DNA from: Corticium candelabrum
Taxonomy: Eukaryota > Porifera > Homoscleromorpha > Homosclerophorida > Plakinidae
DNA: 64,000 nucleotides
Reading direction: 5' to 3'
Assembly (NCBI RefSeq): GCF_963422355.1
Contig: NC_085105.1
Coordinates: forward strand, 1,205,001-1,269,000
The notes beneath the pieces were generated by a model. That model saw only the letters and a program-made list of their open reading frames with translations, made no database searches and had not been told where the DNA came from. Made by a program: the position numbers and the translations under genes. This document shows positions 1-12,700 of this stretch, one piece after another. Every line of letters starts with the position of its first letter. Within the stretch, counting starts at the first letter, position 1.

Positions 1-717
1 AGACAATCTAATCGTCAACAAGACTTACTAATTTGCAGGGCAAGATTTTATTGTATGTTGAACAAACGGATGAGAAAAGACTGTATGTACATTTTAGTTA
101 GCAAGTCTAATGATTCATTGCAACGTGCAGCTTTCAACTCGGCTTCCGTTCACTCGTCTAGGATAAGAATATAATGAGATTGACACCGTTGAGACCGAGG
201 TTATGCACGATTATTGGCTACAGTATGTAGTCCGTGTATCTCTGCTTTCATTGGGTTGCCTCTATAGTTCGTGGAGAAGGGCTAGGGACACAAGTAGCGC
301 AGATTATGTTGCGCTAACTGCGCACTCTGTTTGTATCTACATACCCATGCATACCGCATAGGGTACAGTAGCCGCTCTGGTGCACGAAAGGATAAAAGTT
401 TGTTGTTTGGTTGAACTCCTGCATGCGTGAGTCTGCATGCACAGCGTGAATTTATAAATATAAATATAAGTATTACTCGAAACAAACTGCTATATCATTG
501 ATATTAGGGGAAATGCTACGGATCAGAATCAAGAGTTTTGAAAAATGAAAACAATAATTTAGACACACACAAATAAGTTTTGCGCCTAGATATATAAACT
601 AGAACAAGCGACGAGTATCTGCCAGCATGCGTCTACTGTCAACGACAATTGTTGTCGTACCAATTTCTTGTTGTACAAGTTGCAACCGTCTCGAGCGCTT
701 GATGGTTGATTTACTCC
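1..717. other. No gene seen; start of duplicated segment
   Basis: No supported coding region. From about 157 the sequence is homologous to 9298 onward, which is the left end of the tandem duplication. This stretch is the 3' flank of the minus-strand gene at 718-3971. Confidence 0.5.
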
Positions 718-3700
718 TCAAACTTGGTTTGTTCGGTCTCTCCCTACGTGGAGAGGATTCTCAAACGTTGGCCCAGCGTTAAGTCCCGGTTGAAGTTGTG
801 TTTGTACCAACTCTCTAGCCTTTATTCTCAGCAGGAACATGTTGGCTACTGAAGTCGGTAATAGTTGTGGATTACCGTTGAAAGCGTCTTGCAGTTCGTG
901 CAGTGTTTGCAAATACAGATGAGAGAAATCTTCAGCGAACATTCGAGCACGGGATCCGGAGGGGTAGTCGGTCAACTTTGGGTTCTCGGGCAATGGCCAC
1001 ACTCCGTTGGGATCGAATGGAATAATAGGTCCTGTAAAAAGTATTGGGTCACGTGATTGTTATGAGAAGACTGAAGAGATGACATGCTGGAATTAGTTGC
1101 AGGCACCCTGCATGAGCCAATGTGAAGACTCGATACCGACGGGTTCGGACAAAGTTGATCGACTAATTACTAGATGATTTGTTGGTATGTTTTGTAGTCA
1201 TTTTACTGCTCTGTGCGTGATATTCTAGGTGTCATGCGGCTTACCTGCGTACTCCCAGTTCCCGTCGGGTTGCTTGAGCAGTTGGCGACCGTGAACTATC
1301 TCAGCAAATTTGTAGTAATGAGCCAGTTCTTTGTACTCGTCGGTCGGATTCATCTGTGATGTTCCTTCTCCTTGTTCGACAATGAGACGAATGCCTTCCA
1401 GTGCCTCTTCCAAGTTCGTTACCGGAGAAGCCATGAAATCCACTTGTCTCGTACGATTACCAGTAAAGATGGTCGTATTCTTCTCGTTGCTTTCTCTCTC
1501 AAGTCGCTTCATGTCTCTGCGAATCCTGGCGTAGAAGGAACCAATCGTGTCATTGTGAATGCTATCATAGGATTGGGTCGGAGTTTCTATCTTCATGAAC
1601 ACGTGTCTGATGAGGTCGAGACTTAAGGGAGCCAGTCGTAGTACAAGGTTTGGTTCTATGCCTCCTGGAAGCCTGCTTGGAAAAACGGGAATGAAGTTTT
1701 GGTCAAAAATTCGTGGATCTCCTCCAATGGCATTGAGTATGTTGGCTACAATCGCGAGATGTCCCATTTCTTCGACAACGATTCGTGAAATCAATTTGGC
1801 AATTTCCTGATTTGCACCTTCTTTGATGGAGTAGAGGGCGTACGCGTATGGAGGTATGGTGTAGAACTCCACCTGAAGAACGAGTTGCAGTTCTTTCCTC
1901 AGTTCTTCGAGAGTGCATTTTTCTTTGCGTCCTTTTTTAGGAGGAAATGGTTGATCAAGCCATTGGAGGATCATGTTTCTTTTGTCTTTGGATAAATCTC
2001 TGGTGACCGGCATGTGACCGGGTGCTGTCCTCTCTGCTCTCAAGGAGAAATTCAAGTGTCGAATGTTGTCGCCATCGATAACACTGTCGTAATCGCCCAG
2101 ATTGAGAATATGTCTCATTGTGGGGTAGAGATTGTCGTACTGTTGCAATATGGATCGAACGCCATTTTTTCCGTACCACGTTGGTTCTCCTTCCCAAGTA
2201 AATGTGTCAAAAACTCGAACAACAAGAGGGGCATCAGGATAAGATTGGCTATCGAACGATGTGGTTGGAAGGTAGCTCACCAAATAGACCAAACCGTCAA
2301 CATATTTCCTGACTTTCCCAGGATCTCCAGCTGTTAGCGTGATGCTAACCTCCCCATTTGTGTCTGTGTAGACAGTCCAATCGGTCTGCTCATTCACCAT
2401 CAGTCCGTGTGACGCTCTAGTATTTTCATCGGCTGTCATGGTGTAGTTGCAATTGCATCTCGACTGTGATCCACGTTTGTCCGGATCTAACTGGCTACAC
2501 ATTGTTCGTGCATGATACGGAGCCACTGCGAACGAGATCTTGTGATTAGCCACCGGGTATCCCATGTGAGTAACAAAAAACTTCTGTGATATTTTTTCTC
2601 CTGGATCCATAAAACTAAAGACGTCGCCCATCGGTCTCACATGGTAATACGATTCACTCAAGAAAACGATCGACGAATCGCTGCAATTAACAACTTGCAA
2701 TGGACTCGTGCACAGACCGTCGTACCCACCGGTGTCGTGTGTCAAGTCTACTTCAACGACCCCGGCTGTCCTGACGTACCACTCATCGGTGAGATTGACC
2801 CTTCCCAGTTCGTGCCCGTTTCTTGATGTCATACATAACCGCTTACCCATGACGTTCGTATCTAGATGAATTTGCTTGGTCGTTTCATTCTTATATCTTT
2901 TCAGGGAATTCCCAAAGTCGATAATTAAAGCCTTTCTCGTATCTCTGAGTACAAACTCAGCTCTAGTTAGAAGAGTGTTTGTAATTGTAGAAGATAGAAG
3001 AGGGTCGAGTTGTCTGCCGCGCACGTACTGAATTGGTGTCTCACTGGGGTCTCCCGAGACACCAATTGTACCGACGACGTACCCGTATGTAAAACGGTCA
3101 CTTGGAGCTTCGTCATCGAATCCATACACGGTGAAGGAGATGGATAGGGCTAACGGCGACTTCTCTCTTAGTCTTCTCAAAAAGCCATGTGAGTCCTGGT
3201 CGGAACCAGGCGGATACAGCAAGTTTAGTGCCCAGTCGTTCCAAGTCAGATTTTGAAGAATTGATTGGTACGTCGCAGAAAGAGATGTCATTCCTTGAAC
3301 ATTAGTGACACTGCTCCATATTCCTTTGAACCCGACAGGATGATAGTGTCCCACAAGGATAGCCTGCTTGTTTGCAATTCCGCCCTCGTGGTCGTGCACG
3401 CTAATTCCAAATTTCAGACCGTACAGCAGAGAAGAAACTAGATATTCGACGTCCAAGTCGACCATCTTACCGCTACCACCCGATAGTACGGTGTCAATAG
3501 TGACTCGACGTGAAACTAGAGGGTCGTCGGTTGTGCAGGGACCGTTTTGTGGACACACAGACGTAATGGCAACATTGTGGAAATTGAACACTCCCGTGCC
3601 TGTCGGGTTCCAGCGGGCATGTTCTTTGTCTGTGATGGTCCCGTCGACGATTTTAAAATCGTCAGTTGCGAAGTTGTCGTAGCAGTTGTTGATGGTCGAT

Positions 3701-3971
3701 ACGTCTGCTCGGAATTGTCCCGCAAAGTGAATACGTGGCCTGTCGAGGTAACATTGACTGGTCACATTGTCGAGTCTCAAGACTTGTTCGACTCTTTCAG
3801 GGATATCAGTATCCTATAGAACAATCAGACCGCGTTCAATATATATAGCAAATACTCGATAACGAAACAGCGACGACTCACTGAATCTGAAGACTTTGTA
3901 GTCGAAGAAGAACCCCACAACCACGAGCTAAACCATCCCTCAGACGATGGAGAGTAGGAGTTCACTTTCTC
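718..3971 (-). CDS. VioB/RebD-like ferritin-domain protein, gene 1
   Basis: Minus-strand gene. Main exon 3813-1245, last exon 1031-718, phase-1 intron with gtaagc donor and ttttacag acceptor. A probable preceding exon at 3971-3882 is open only in the phase that joins on. About 960 residues without that exon, close to bacterial VioB (about 1000). Seen: YLDRPRIHFAGQFRAD near the start, MPVTRDLSKDKR before the ferritin-like part, then EFYTIPPYAYALYSI, EEMGHLAIVANIL and FAEIVHGRQL, which give E...ExxH...ExxH as expected for a di-metal ferritin-like fold (roughly residues 620-840). The last exon begins PIIPFDPNGVWPLPENP. Known for the family: VioB and RebD couple two indole-pyruvate imines in bacterial bisindole pathways. 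The reaction here is inferred only. Many Asn-X-Ser/Thr sequons suggest passage through the ER. No ATG is in frame in the main exon, so the true start lies upstream and is unresolved. It is nearly identical to the gene at 9771-13012. Confidence 0.85.
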
Positions 3972-5839
3972 CTAGTAGAAGTAGGTAAATACATGGCTAT
4001 CAATGTTATAACGTTTAGTGCAGAGAGTTTCCATGTTTTGTTTGAGATTGCAATGGTCTTTCGTGCATGTATATTATGGCAATGACATGCAATGGGCTAT
4101 ACACATTTGAAACTGTAGACAACACTTTTTCAGATTTCCTCTTACTAGAAGTGCCAGGATGTTCATCATTAATCGTGAGTTGCCAGAGTTGTGTTTTAGG
4201 ATTACTTTAACTCTATTTTGTAATGAGAAATTTGCAGGCTGCGATGTAAACATGCTTAGACCTTTATCTTCCAATCGTGATGTTCGACATCATCGTCTAG
4301 ACCTTGTCTTGACATCTTGATCGCATCTGTAATAGCAATAAATGAAGTAGAGACTATAACTATTACAACGCCGATGGAATGCTAATAGACAGTTACCACA
4401 GATTTACTGAGAATTAATCGTATTACTAACACCAACCAGTGGCGAATCCAGGGAGATGGCCCAACGGGCTGGAGTCCTCCCCCGTTGCCATTTGCTGATA
4501 AGAAGTCAAACTGAAATTTCAAAGGACAGTACATTTATACATTTATCTAGTGTTGCTGACATGCAGGATGATCATTGATCGATTCTGTATAGTATAGATG
4601 CATTGTTTTTATCTTGTAACTTTTCACTAAATATAAAAATTATCAACGTTTTTTACAAAACTTGACGGAAAGGATCAGTGTGGTTTGCTGTGGGCGTGGT
4701 CGGGCCCTATCCCTTTCAGAATCCTGGATCCGCACCTGCTAAGTCACATACGGAAAACTTGGTAGTTTGCCTCAGTTGCGAGCATCACCAGACACAACAT
4801 CGTGATGTTGTTGTACAGAAACCGTTCGTGTGCACTTCTGAGACGGATGTCTTGTCATGCAAATAATGTTGCGGTCGCAACTTCTGCTGCTATGCCCGGT
4901 ATGAGCACCATAGTTGTGCAAGGGCTTAGACCAAAAGCCACTACTCTATACGAACCGGTGCAGTACAGTCCGGAATATGACTCTGTATTAGTCTCTGTCT
5001 TAGTCTAGCAGTAGCTACCGATTGCACGGACTCCATTAGTGGTGACGTGCTGGAGCGCATGGTGACATTCTAGATTAAATGAGCATTGACCTAGCTACGT
5101 GAAGGACTGCATGAGCTTTTGGTGTTCTAGTTACGCGTGAGGAATCTGAGTGCATGCATGCAGTCAGCTCACCTACAGCCCCTGGTGGTGTCAACATCAT
5201 TGAAGGCTTCCGATGTTGTATTTCCTTTTCTGCGAACTGACAGCTCGCCGTCACCAATATAAGCAAGCAGACTCTACAAAAAATACAGTAGGTACAAACT
5301 GTCTAGGTAGATCTAGGAGTTACCGGCTTGGAATGCCTCAGTGTTGTAGTATTGTATGGTATCGGAGATTGCCATGCAGCAGGTACTGTACCGTGTGATG
5401 GGCTTTCTATAGACCATTGCTCTCACAACGTGTTGCGATACTGATAACCAGTACCTCTATGTGCTCAGTTTTCGTAGCGGGCGCTAGCGCACTACTTAGG
5501 GAATACCCGCCTAGTGGAAGTAACCAATTAGCAATCGCTTAACCAATTAGCAATCGCTTTAGTCTGGTTCCTAAAAAGTATGCGACGGAGACGTACCGTG
5601 ACGGATCGTGACGGACAGCACCCGTCACATCGGGCAGTGTGTGCCGGACCTCAAGATGAAATCATGCATTCCCTTCTTACCTGTCACTACCACAAGACTT
5701 GTCTAAAGACTTCCTCTTCACGTCAGTCGTTCTCTAAACGACTAGAAAAGCGGCACTTTCTAGGAAGTATTCAGGACGTACAAACCAAACCGTTTGGTAA
5801 GTGCGTACCACACAGAACACGTATCATCGATATCGTATA
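3972..5839. other. Upstream region of gene 1; possible signal exon
   Basis: Homologous to 13013-14381. It holds one MITE (4437-4739) and no complete gene. On the minus strand at about 5258-5163 both copies keep a pyrimidine tract plus AG, then an open stretch reading CLLILVTASCQ followed by a charged run, then a gtgagc donor. It looks like a signal-peptide exon, but its phase does not join directly to the exon at 3971-3882, so an exon is missing or the reading is wrong. Confidence 0.3.
4437..4739. mobile_element. MITE with CAGTGGCG..ATCCAGG ends
   Basis: The left end 'cagtggcgaatccagg' and right end 'cctggatccgcacctg' are imperfect inverted repeats. About 300 bp, non-coding. The corresponding place in copy B lacks it, so insertion followed the duplication. 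The ends resemble those of many hAT-type MITEs (family knowledge). No clear 8-bp target duplication was seen. Confidence 0.55.
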
Positions 5840-7416
5840 TAGACGATATTCGGGGGCGGAGCTTCTAGAGCATGCGCAATCTCGAGGGTAACGTTAACGC
5901 ACCTTTCGCCGATCTTGCTGTACACGAAGTCCACGTTTCCGGGTCTGCTTCTGAACCGTAGATCATCTTGCCGTTGACTAGGCTTTGTAAGTAAGTTCAC
6001 TACTTACCATTTCGTGCATCTTGTGAGAGACTTTGTCTGCGTAGAGACGCGTACGAAGCCATTTCTTGAGTACTGCTTCTCGAGTGTAAGAGACTGCTGT
6101 TCGAGCTGAAGGCGTCTGATTCACATTCTGAACAGATACACGTGGAGTGGAAGCACAGACTACTCATTGTCTAGAGATGGATTAGTTTTGGCGAGTGAAA
6201 TCATGCCACCTGGGAACCCATTTGGGTAACCAGACATGTAGGCGTTCCGCGTTGTTTCTGGGCAGTCTATCTTGCTTCTGTATATATGTGATTGGCCAAG
6301 TCGAAGTTCTTACTGTGATAACTTGCACTCGATAAGTACACTGACGCGGATCAGAGTACAGTACACGTACTCTGTAGTCTGTTTACAATTAGCACTGCCA
6401 GTCTACTAGTCCCAGCAACAGTTATGTCTAAAGTAACACAACACATACGCACTATTCCTTAGCTGTAATGTCTAAATCAGAAAGAAGAGGCTGTTCTACC
6501 TCATCTGCAGTTGATCAAGACGTGTGTTACTGTAGTAGTGATCTCAAAATTGAAGATGTTAGTTGTCAAAAATGTCACCGAGGCGCTGAAGCTGATGGTT
6601 TACATCCGATAATTGAACATCAAGCAAATGAAATAGTGGAACTTCAAAACAAGATTAGAGTTCTCGAGCAAGACCTTGCATCTGCAGAGTCTGGGTGGCA
6701 AGGAAAGGCATTCTCATGATAAAATCAAGTCTTACACAGGTTTTGTGTAGAGAAATGTACTTGATACAGTGTGGAGTTCGACTGAAAGCAGCCAAGACAA
6801 TTTCTCTGTATAGCAAACAAAGAATCAGGCCAATGCACATCAAGTGATGTGTAAGCTCATGAGCTCACCGCCTTCCATGAAGAGTTGGATAGGCTAGACA
6901 AACTTTTGCTGACTCTAGTTCGACAAGATACATAGTTTCACAGTTCCACAGTTCAAGTAGTTCGCTAGATGAGGGAAAAGTAGTCCTAGTTTCAGCCACA
7001 CAGACAGTGACAGTGCGTCACGTTCGGTTATCCCGAATGAGTTCCCCTACCACAAAATCTTCACCTGACAAAACTTCCATCGCTAAGCAATGAGTAGTCT
7101 GTCTTTCCACTCCACGTGTATCTGTTCAGAATGTGAATCAGGCGACTTCAGCTTGAAATGCAGTCTCTTACCCTTGAGAAGCCGTACTCAAGAAATGGCT
7201 TCGTACGCGTCTCTACGCAGGCAAAGTCTCTCACAATGTGCACGAAATGGTAAGTAGTGAACATACTTACAAAGCCTAGTCAACGGCAAGATGATCTACG
7301 GTTCAGAAGCAGACCCAGAAACGTCGACTTTATGTACAGCGAGATCGGCGAAAGGTGCGTATTACCCTCGAGATTGCGCATGCTCTAGAAGCTCGTCCCC
7401 CCCGAATATCATCTAT
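5840..7416. mobile_element. Element with ~370-bp terminal inverted repeats
   Basis: The left arm at about 5840-6210 is the reverse complement of the right arm at about 7045-7416, with small indels. Outer ends read 'tagacgatattcgggggcgg' and its inverse. The roughly 830-bp centre holds an 83-codon ORF at 6468-6719. No transposase is recognisable, so it is non-autonomous or of an unrecognised class. It sits in a part of copy A that has no counterpart in copy B. Confidence 0.7.
6468..6719 (+). CDS. Small coiled-coil ORF inside the long-TIR element
   Basis: 83 codons, ATG to TGA. The N-terminal half is Cys-rich (DVCYC, then SCQKCHRG), with pairs spaced as in a small zinc-binding unit. The second half (HQANEIVELQNKIRVLEQ) has heptad-like spacing typical of a coiled coil. 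The family is not recognised. It may be the first exon of a longer product encoded by the element, because the reading frame ends abruptly in 'WQGKAFS'. It is the only ORF of note in the central segment between the inverted arms. Confidence 0.3.
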   Translation: MSKSERRGCSTSSAVDQDVCYCSSDLKIEDVSCQKCHRGAEADGLHPIIEHQANEIVELQNKIRVLEQDLASAESGWQGKAFS

Positions 7417-8057
7417 TCTACGCACGCAAGTTTGTTGCCACAGTTCACGTCTCTAGGGTCTCAATGTTACATCATCACTCAAAATGACGCGGAAGCGTCA
7501 CCACAGAGGACAGAAAGAAGTCGTTCATCACTGCAAAACACGCAAAAAACACAAGAGGTGGGTCCTAATGAGGCCTTACCTGATTGAATACATCGCTATA
7601 CGTGCTACTATACTAAAAGTTCGAAAAGAAAACTGGTCGCTTTCGCTACAAACTCACGCGGTTAATTAACAAACGCTAAGACATCAAAGTAGCACCTAAG
7701 TGTTCCGTAAGCCGCGATGACGTCTTTAGTGCCACGCCCGCAGAAAAAGTCTATACGTGTACGTTTCGTTCCGCTAATTACCATTCCCGCGCTGCATGAT
7801 TACGTCATCCTCGTTTTTGCGCTTCCCTGATTGAGTAACAGTATTTAATCATTTCCTGTTGCTGTCCGTCAACTTCCGAACAAAATAGAATCCATTCTGT
7901 CCGTCCGTCAACGCTCCGTCAAGCAATCCATCCGTCGTACGTCTCGAGCGGCGCCTTTGAAGTGGTTTGACGAAACGGAACGAATTGCTGTCCGTCGCAT
8001 ATTGTGAACTAGCCTTTCGTCTTCCTAAGGACTTTATCAGACGCGTTAGAACAAATT
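7417..8057. other. No gene seen
   Basis: Short overlapping ORFs only, none with family features. 7850-7990 contains several 'gtccgtc' repeats. The last 30 bp (8028-8057) belong to the tandem duplication. Confidence 0.4.
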
Positions 8058-8764
8058 TAGGGACGCGTTTGATTGGGCTTTCAGTCTCTTCCGGAAGAGT
8101 CTGGAAGAGTACGCTCCTCTTCCAACTTTTTTCCAGTGCTACCTAAACATGTAGTCTCGAACAGCCAGCCCCTCCCCTTGTTGATTCCCGCCGATGACAA
8201 TCAAAAAGGGGGGACAGGCTACACTACTTGCGTACATTTCTTTCATCTCCTTGGAGGTGCTGGATTAGCTAATCCAGCTCATCCAGCTAATTCAGCCGAT
8301 ACACGAATTAGTGTATGTATCTTGTCTGGCCTATAGCACTGTACCTGTAGTGGTATGAAACAAAATATATGTGTCGTTATGCCCCTCCATAATGGGCAAG
8401 TGGGGTCTTTACCCCCATATGGGCGCCCATCAACCCGGCAGGTGAGCCCGGCAGGGTACATGTTTCCGTGCAGTCCATACGGCGATCAATGACTAGCCAA
8501 TTCGATATAGATTGCAGGCATTACGGTGACCGCGTACTCGATACAGCACGCCTAGTGGATATCAACGACCACCAGGAAAGCACTGGACGTCATCGTCAAC
8601 GGACCGTTCGCCAGACCACAGAAACTCCCCAACGACTGAAACGAGTCATAGTCTCATGGATAAAGCTAGAGAAACATGAGAAAGAAAGACAGACAAGTTT
8701 CACAATTTACTGTCGTCACTGGGCTTTGAACCCCCAAACCATGGAGTGGTAGCCATTGTCGCTA

Positions 8765-8819
<55 letters not shown>

Positions 8820-9301
8820 GTTATTATTATTATTATTATTAAACTGATTAGATGAGCTTTGCGCATGCTCAGTTGTTGATTGCACGCGGAAATGGCCGGT
8901 TGATTTAGCAGAGAAGCCATTCTCAACATAAGCAGTGAGGAAGTAGTCAGAACGCTGACAGGTCGAGACTCTTTTCTACACGGCATATCCATCTTAGCGA
9001 GGCAAACTCAGTGCGCGTGCTCATCTCATCCAAGACGTTTCTTAGCTTCGCTCCGTCTCTCATCCGTCTACCTAATCCGACTAATCTGGATTAGTAATCC
9101 ATCTAATCTGGATTAGCTGGATTAGGTGAAAGAAACGCGCCCCTGGAAGAGGTTGGAAGAGGGACGTGCTCTTCTAAGCAGCAGAGTTGGTAGAGTTGGC
9201 TCTTCCGACCATAGCGGCAGAGCTGTAGAAGTTGGAGGAAGGGTTTGCACATGGAGCCTCTTCTGGAAGAGACTGGAAGAGCCCAATCGAACGCGCCCTA
9301 G
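8058..9301. mobile_element. hAT-like non-autonomous element
   Basis: The left end 'tagggacgcgtttgattggg' matches the inverse of the right end 'cccaatcgaacgcgcccta', and the similarity runs on for about 45 bp through 'cagtctcttcc'. Subterminal 'ctggattagctaatccagc'-type repeats occur on both sides (8257-8310 and 9073-9130). There is no transposase ORF. A TAGGG start suits hAT-like families, but that is an inference. It lies exactly between copy A and copy B of the duplication. An (ATT)n tract is inside. Confidence 0.65.
8766..8840. repeat. (ATT)n microsatellite
   Basis: Near-perfect trinucleotide array with one interruption, inside the hAT-like element. Confidence 0.95.
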
Positions 9302-9770
9302 GATAATTATAATGAGGTTGAGACTGAGCTACAGCATACGTATAGCTCATGCATCCTTGCTTTCATTGGGTTGCCTCGAGTCCACGGAGAAGGTTAGAGG
9401 GGCACATGTAGCGCAGATTATGTTACTCTGTAACTGCGCATTCTGTTGATATCTACATACCCATGCATCTCGCCTAAGGTAGCCGCTCTAGGTGCATGAA
9501 AAGAAAGGGTAGAGAAGTTTGTTGTTTTGCTTTACGCTTGGTGTGCATGCACATGCACGTGAATTTAATTAAAAATAAAAATAATGATTTAGTGCGCAAT
9601 GCCAATACCAATTCCATTCACAATTCACAAATAATTTTTCTGCCTATAGATACTACAAGCGACGAGTATCTGCCAGCATGCGTCTACTGTCAACTGCAAT
9701 TATTTGTCGTACCAACTTCTGCTAGACAAGTTGCAACCGTCTTGAGCGCTTGACGGTTGATTTTTACTCC

Positions 9771-12700
9771 TTAAACTTGTTTTGTTTGGTCTCTCCCTAC
9801 GCGGAGAGGATTCTCAAACGTTGGCCCAGCGTTAAGTCCTGGTTGAACTTGTGTTTGTACCATCTCTCTAGCCTTTATTTTCAGCAGGAACATGTTGGCT
9901 ACTGCAGTCGGTAACAGTTGAGGATTACCGTCGAAAGCGTTCTGCAGTTCGTGCAGTGTTTGCAAATACAGACGACAGAAATCTTCAGCCAACATTCGAG
10001 CACGGGATCCGGAGGGGTAGTCGGTCAACTTTGGGTTCTCGGGCAATGGCCACACTCCGTTGAGATCGAATGGAATAATAGGTCCTGTGAAAAATTCTAT
10101 AGATAAGTATTGCGCTACGTGATTGTTATGGATGAGAATTAAGACTGAGGAGATGACATGCAGGCATTTAGTTGCAGGCACACTGAGCAAATGCAGAGAC
10201 TCGGTACTGACGGGTTCGGACAAAGTTGACTACCTATCATTCTTACTGCGTGATATTTTAAGTGCCGGCTTACCTGCGTACTCCCAGTTCCCGTCGGGTT
10301 GCTTGAACAGTTGGCGACCGTGAACTATCTCAGCAAATTTGTAGTAATGAGCCAGTTCTTTGTACTCGTCGGTCGGATTCATCTGTGATGTTCCTTCTCC
10401 TTGTTCGACAATGAGACGAATGCCTTCCAGTGCCTCTTCCAAGTTCGTTACCGGAGAAGCCATGAAATCCACTTGCCTCGTACGATTACCAGTAAAGATG
10501 GTCGTATTCTTCTTGTTGCTTTCTCTTTCGAGTCGCTCCATGTCTCTGCGAATCCTGGCGTAGAAGGAACCAATCGTGTCATTGTGAATGCTATCATCAG
10601 ATTCTATTGTCGATTGGGTCGGAGTTTCTATCTTCATGAACACGTTTCTGACGAGGTCGAGACTTAAGGGAGCCAGTCGTAGTACAAGGTTTGGTTCTAT
10701 GCCTCCTGGAAGCCTGCTTGGAAAAACGGGAATGAAGTTTTGGTCAAAAATTCGTGGATCTCCTCCAATGGCATTGAGTATGTTGGCTACAATCGCGAGA
10801 TGTCCCATTTCTTCGACAACGATTCGTGAAATCAATTTGGCAATTTCCTGATTTGCACCTTCTTTGATGGAGTAGAGGGCGTACGCGTATGGAGGTATGG
10901 TGTAGAACTCCACCTGAAGAGCGAGTTGCAGTTCTTTCCTCAGTTCTTCGAGAGTGCATTTTTCTTTGCGTCCTTTTTTAGGAGGAAATGGTTGATCAAG
11001 CCATTGAAGGATCATGTTTCTTTTGTCTTTGGATAAATCTCTGGTGACCGGCATGTGACCGGGTGCTGTCCTCTCTGCTCTCAAGGAGGAATTCAAGTGT
11101 TGAATGTTGACGCCATCGATAACACTGTCGTAATCGCTCATACTGAGAATATGCCTCATTGTGGGGTAGAGATTGTCGTACTGTTGCAATATGGATCGAA
11201 CGCCATTCTTTCCGTACCACGTTGGTTCTCCTTCCCAAGTAAATGTGTCAAAAACTCGAACAACAAGAGGGGCATCGTGATAGGATCGGCCATCGAACGA
11301 TGTGTTTGGAAGGTAGCTCACCAAATAGACCAAACCGTCAACATATTTCCTGACTTTCCCGGGATCTCCAGCTGTTAGCGTGATGCTGACCTCCCCATTT
11401 GTGTCTGTGTAGACAGTCCAATTGGTCTGCTCATTCACCATCAGTCCGTGTGACGCTCTAGTTTTCTCATTGGCTGTCATGGTGTAGCTGCAACTGCATC
11501 TCGACTGTGATCCACGTTCGTCCGGATCTAACTGGCTACACATTGTTTGTTCATGATACGGAGCCACTGCGAACGAGATCTTGTGATTAGCCACCGGGTA
11601 TCCCATGTGAGTAACAAAAAATTTCTGTGATATTTTTTCTCCTGGATCCATGATACTAAAGACGTCGCCCATCGGTCTCACATGGTAATACGATTCACTC
11701 AAGAAAACGATCGACGAATCGCTGCAATTAACAACTTGCAATGGACTCGTGCGCAGACCGTCGTACCCGCCGGTGTCGTGTGTCAAGTCTACTTCAACGA
11801 CCCCGGCTGTCCTGACGTACCACTCATCGGTGAGATTGACCCTTCCCAGTTCGTGCCCGTTTCTTAATGTCATACATAACCGCTTACCCATGACGTTCGT
11901 ATCTAGATGAATTTGCTTGGTCGTTTCATTCTTATATCTTTTCAGGGAATTCCCAAAGTCGATAATTAAAGCCTTTCTCGTATCTCTGAGTACAAACTCA
12001 GCTCTAGTTAGAAGAGTGTTTGTAATTGTAGAAGATGGAAGAGGGTCGAGTTGTCTGCCGCGCACGTACTGAATTGGTGTCTCACTGGGGTCTCCCGAGA
12101 CACCAATTGTACCGACGACGTATCCGTATGTGAAACAGTCAGTCGCAGCTTCGTCATCGTATCCATACACGGTGAAGGAGATGGATAGGGCTAATGGCGA
12201 CAACTCTCTTAGTCTTCTCAAAAAGCCATGCGTGTCCTGGTCGGAACCAGACGAATAGAATAAGTTTAGTCGCTGGTCGTTCCAAGTCAGATTTTGAAGA
12301 ATTGATTGGTACGTCGCAGACATAGCTTTGTCTCCGTGAAGATTAGTGACACTGCTCCATATTCCTTTGAACCCAACAGGATGATAGTGTCCCACAAGGA
12401 TAGCCTGCTTGTTTGCAATTCCGCCCTCGTGGTCGTGCTCGCTAATTCCAAATTTCAGACCGTACAGCAGAGAGGAAAACTGATATTCGACGTCCAAATC
12501 GACAAGCTTACCGCTACCGCCCGATAGTACGGTGTCAATAGTGACTCGACGCGAAACTAGAGGGTCGTCGGTTGTGCAGGAACCGTTTTGTGGACACACA
12601 GACGTAATGGCAACATTGTGGAAATTGAACACTCCCGTGCCTGTCGGGTTCCAGAAGGCATGTTCGTCGTCTGTGATGGTCCCGTCGACGATTTTAAAAT

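Larger units (their letters stand above)
157..8057. repeat. Tandem duplication, copy A
   Basis: The stretch from about 157 to 5580 aligns with 9298 to about 17260, and a last homologous tract at 8028-8057 matches 17262-17291 (shared 'cagaacaaattta'-like end). Copy A carries its own insertions: a MITE at 4437-4739 and a long-TIR element at 5840-7416. Exons, intron and flanks are all conserved, so this is a genomic DNA duplication and not retroposition. Confidence 0.8.
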
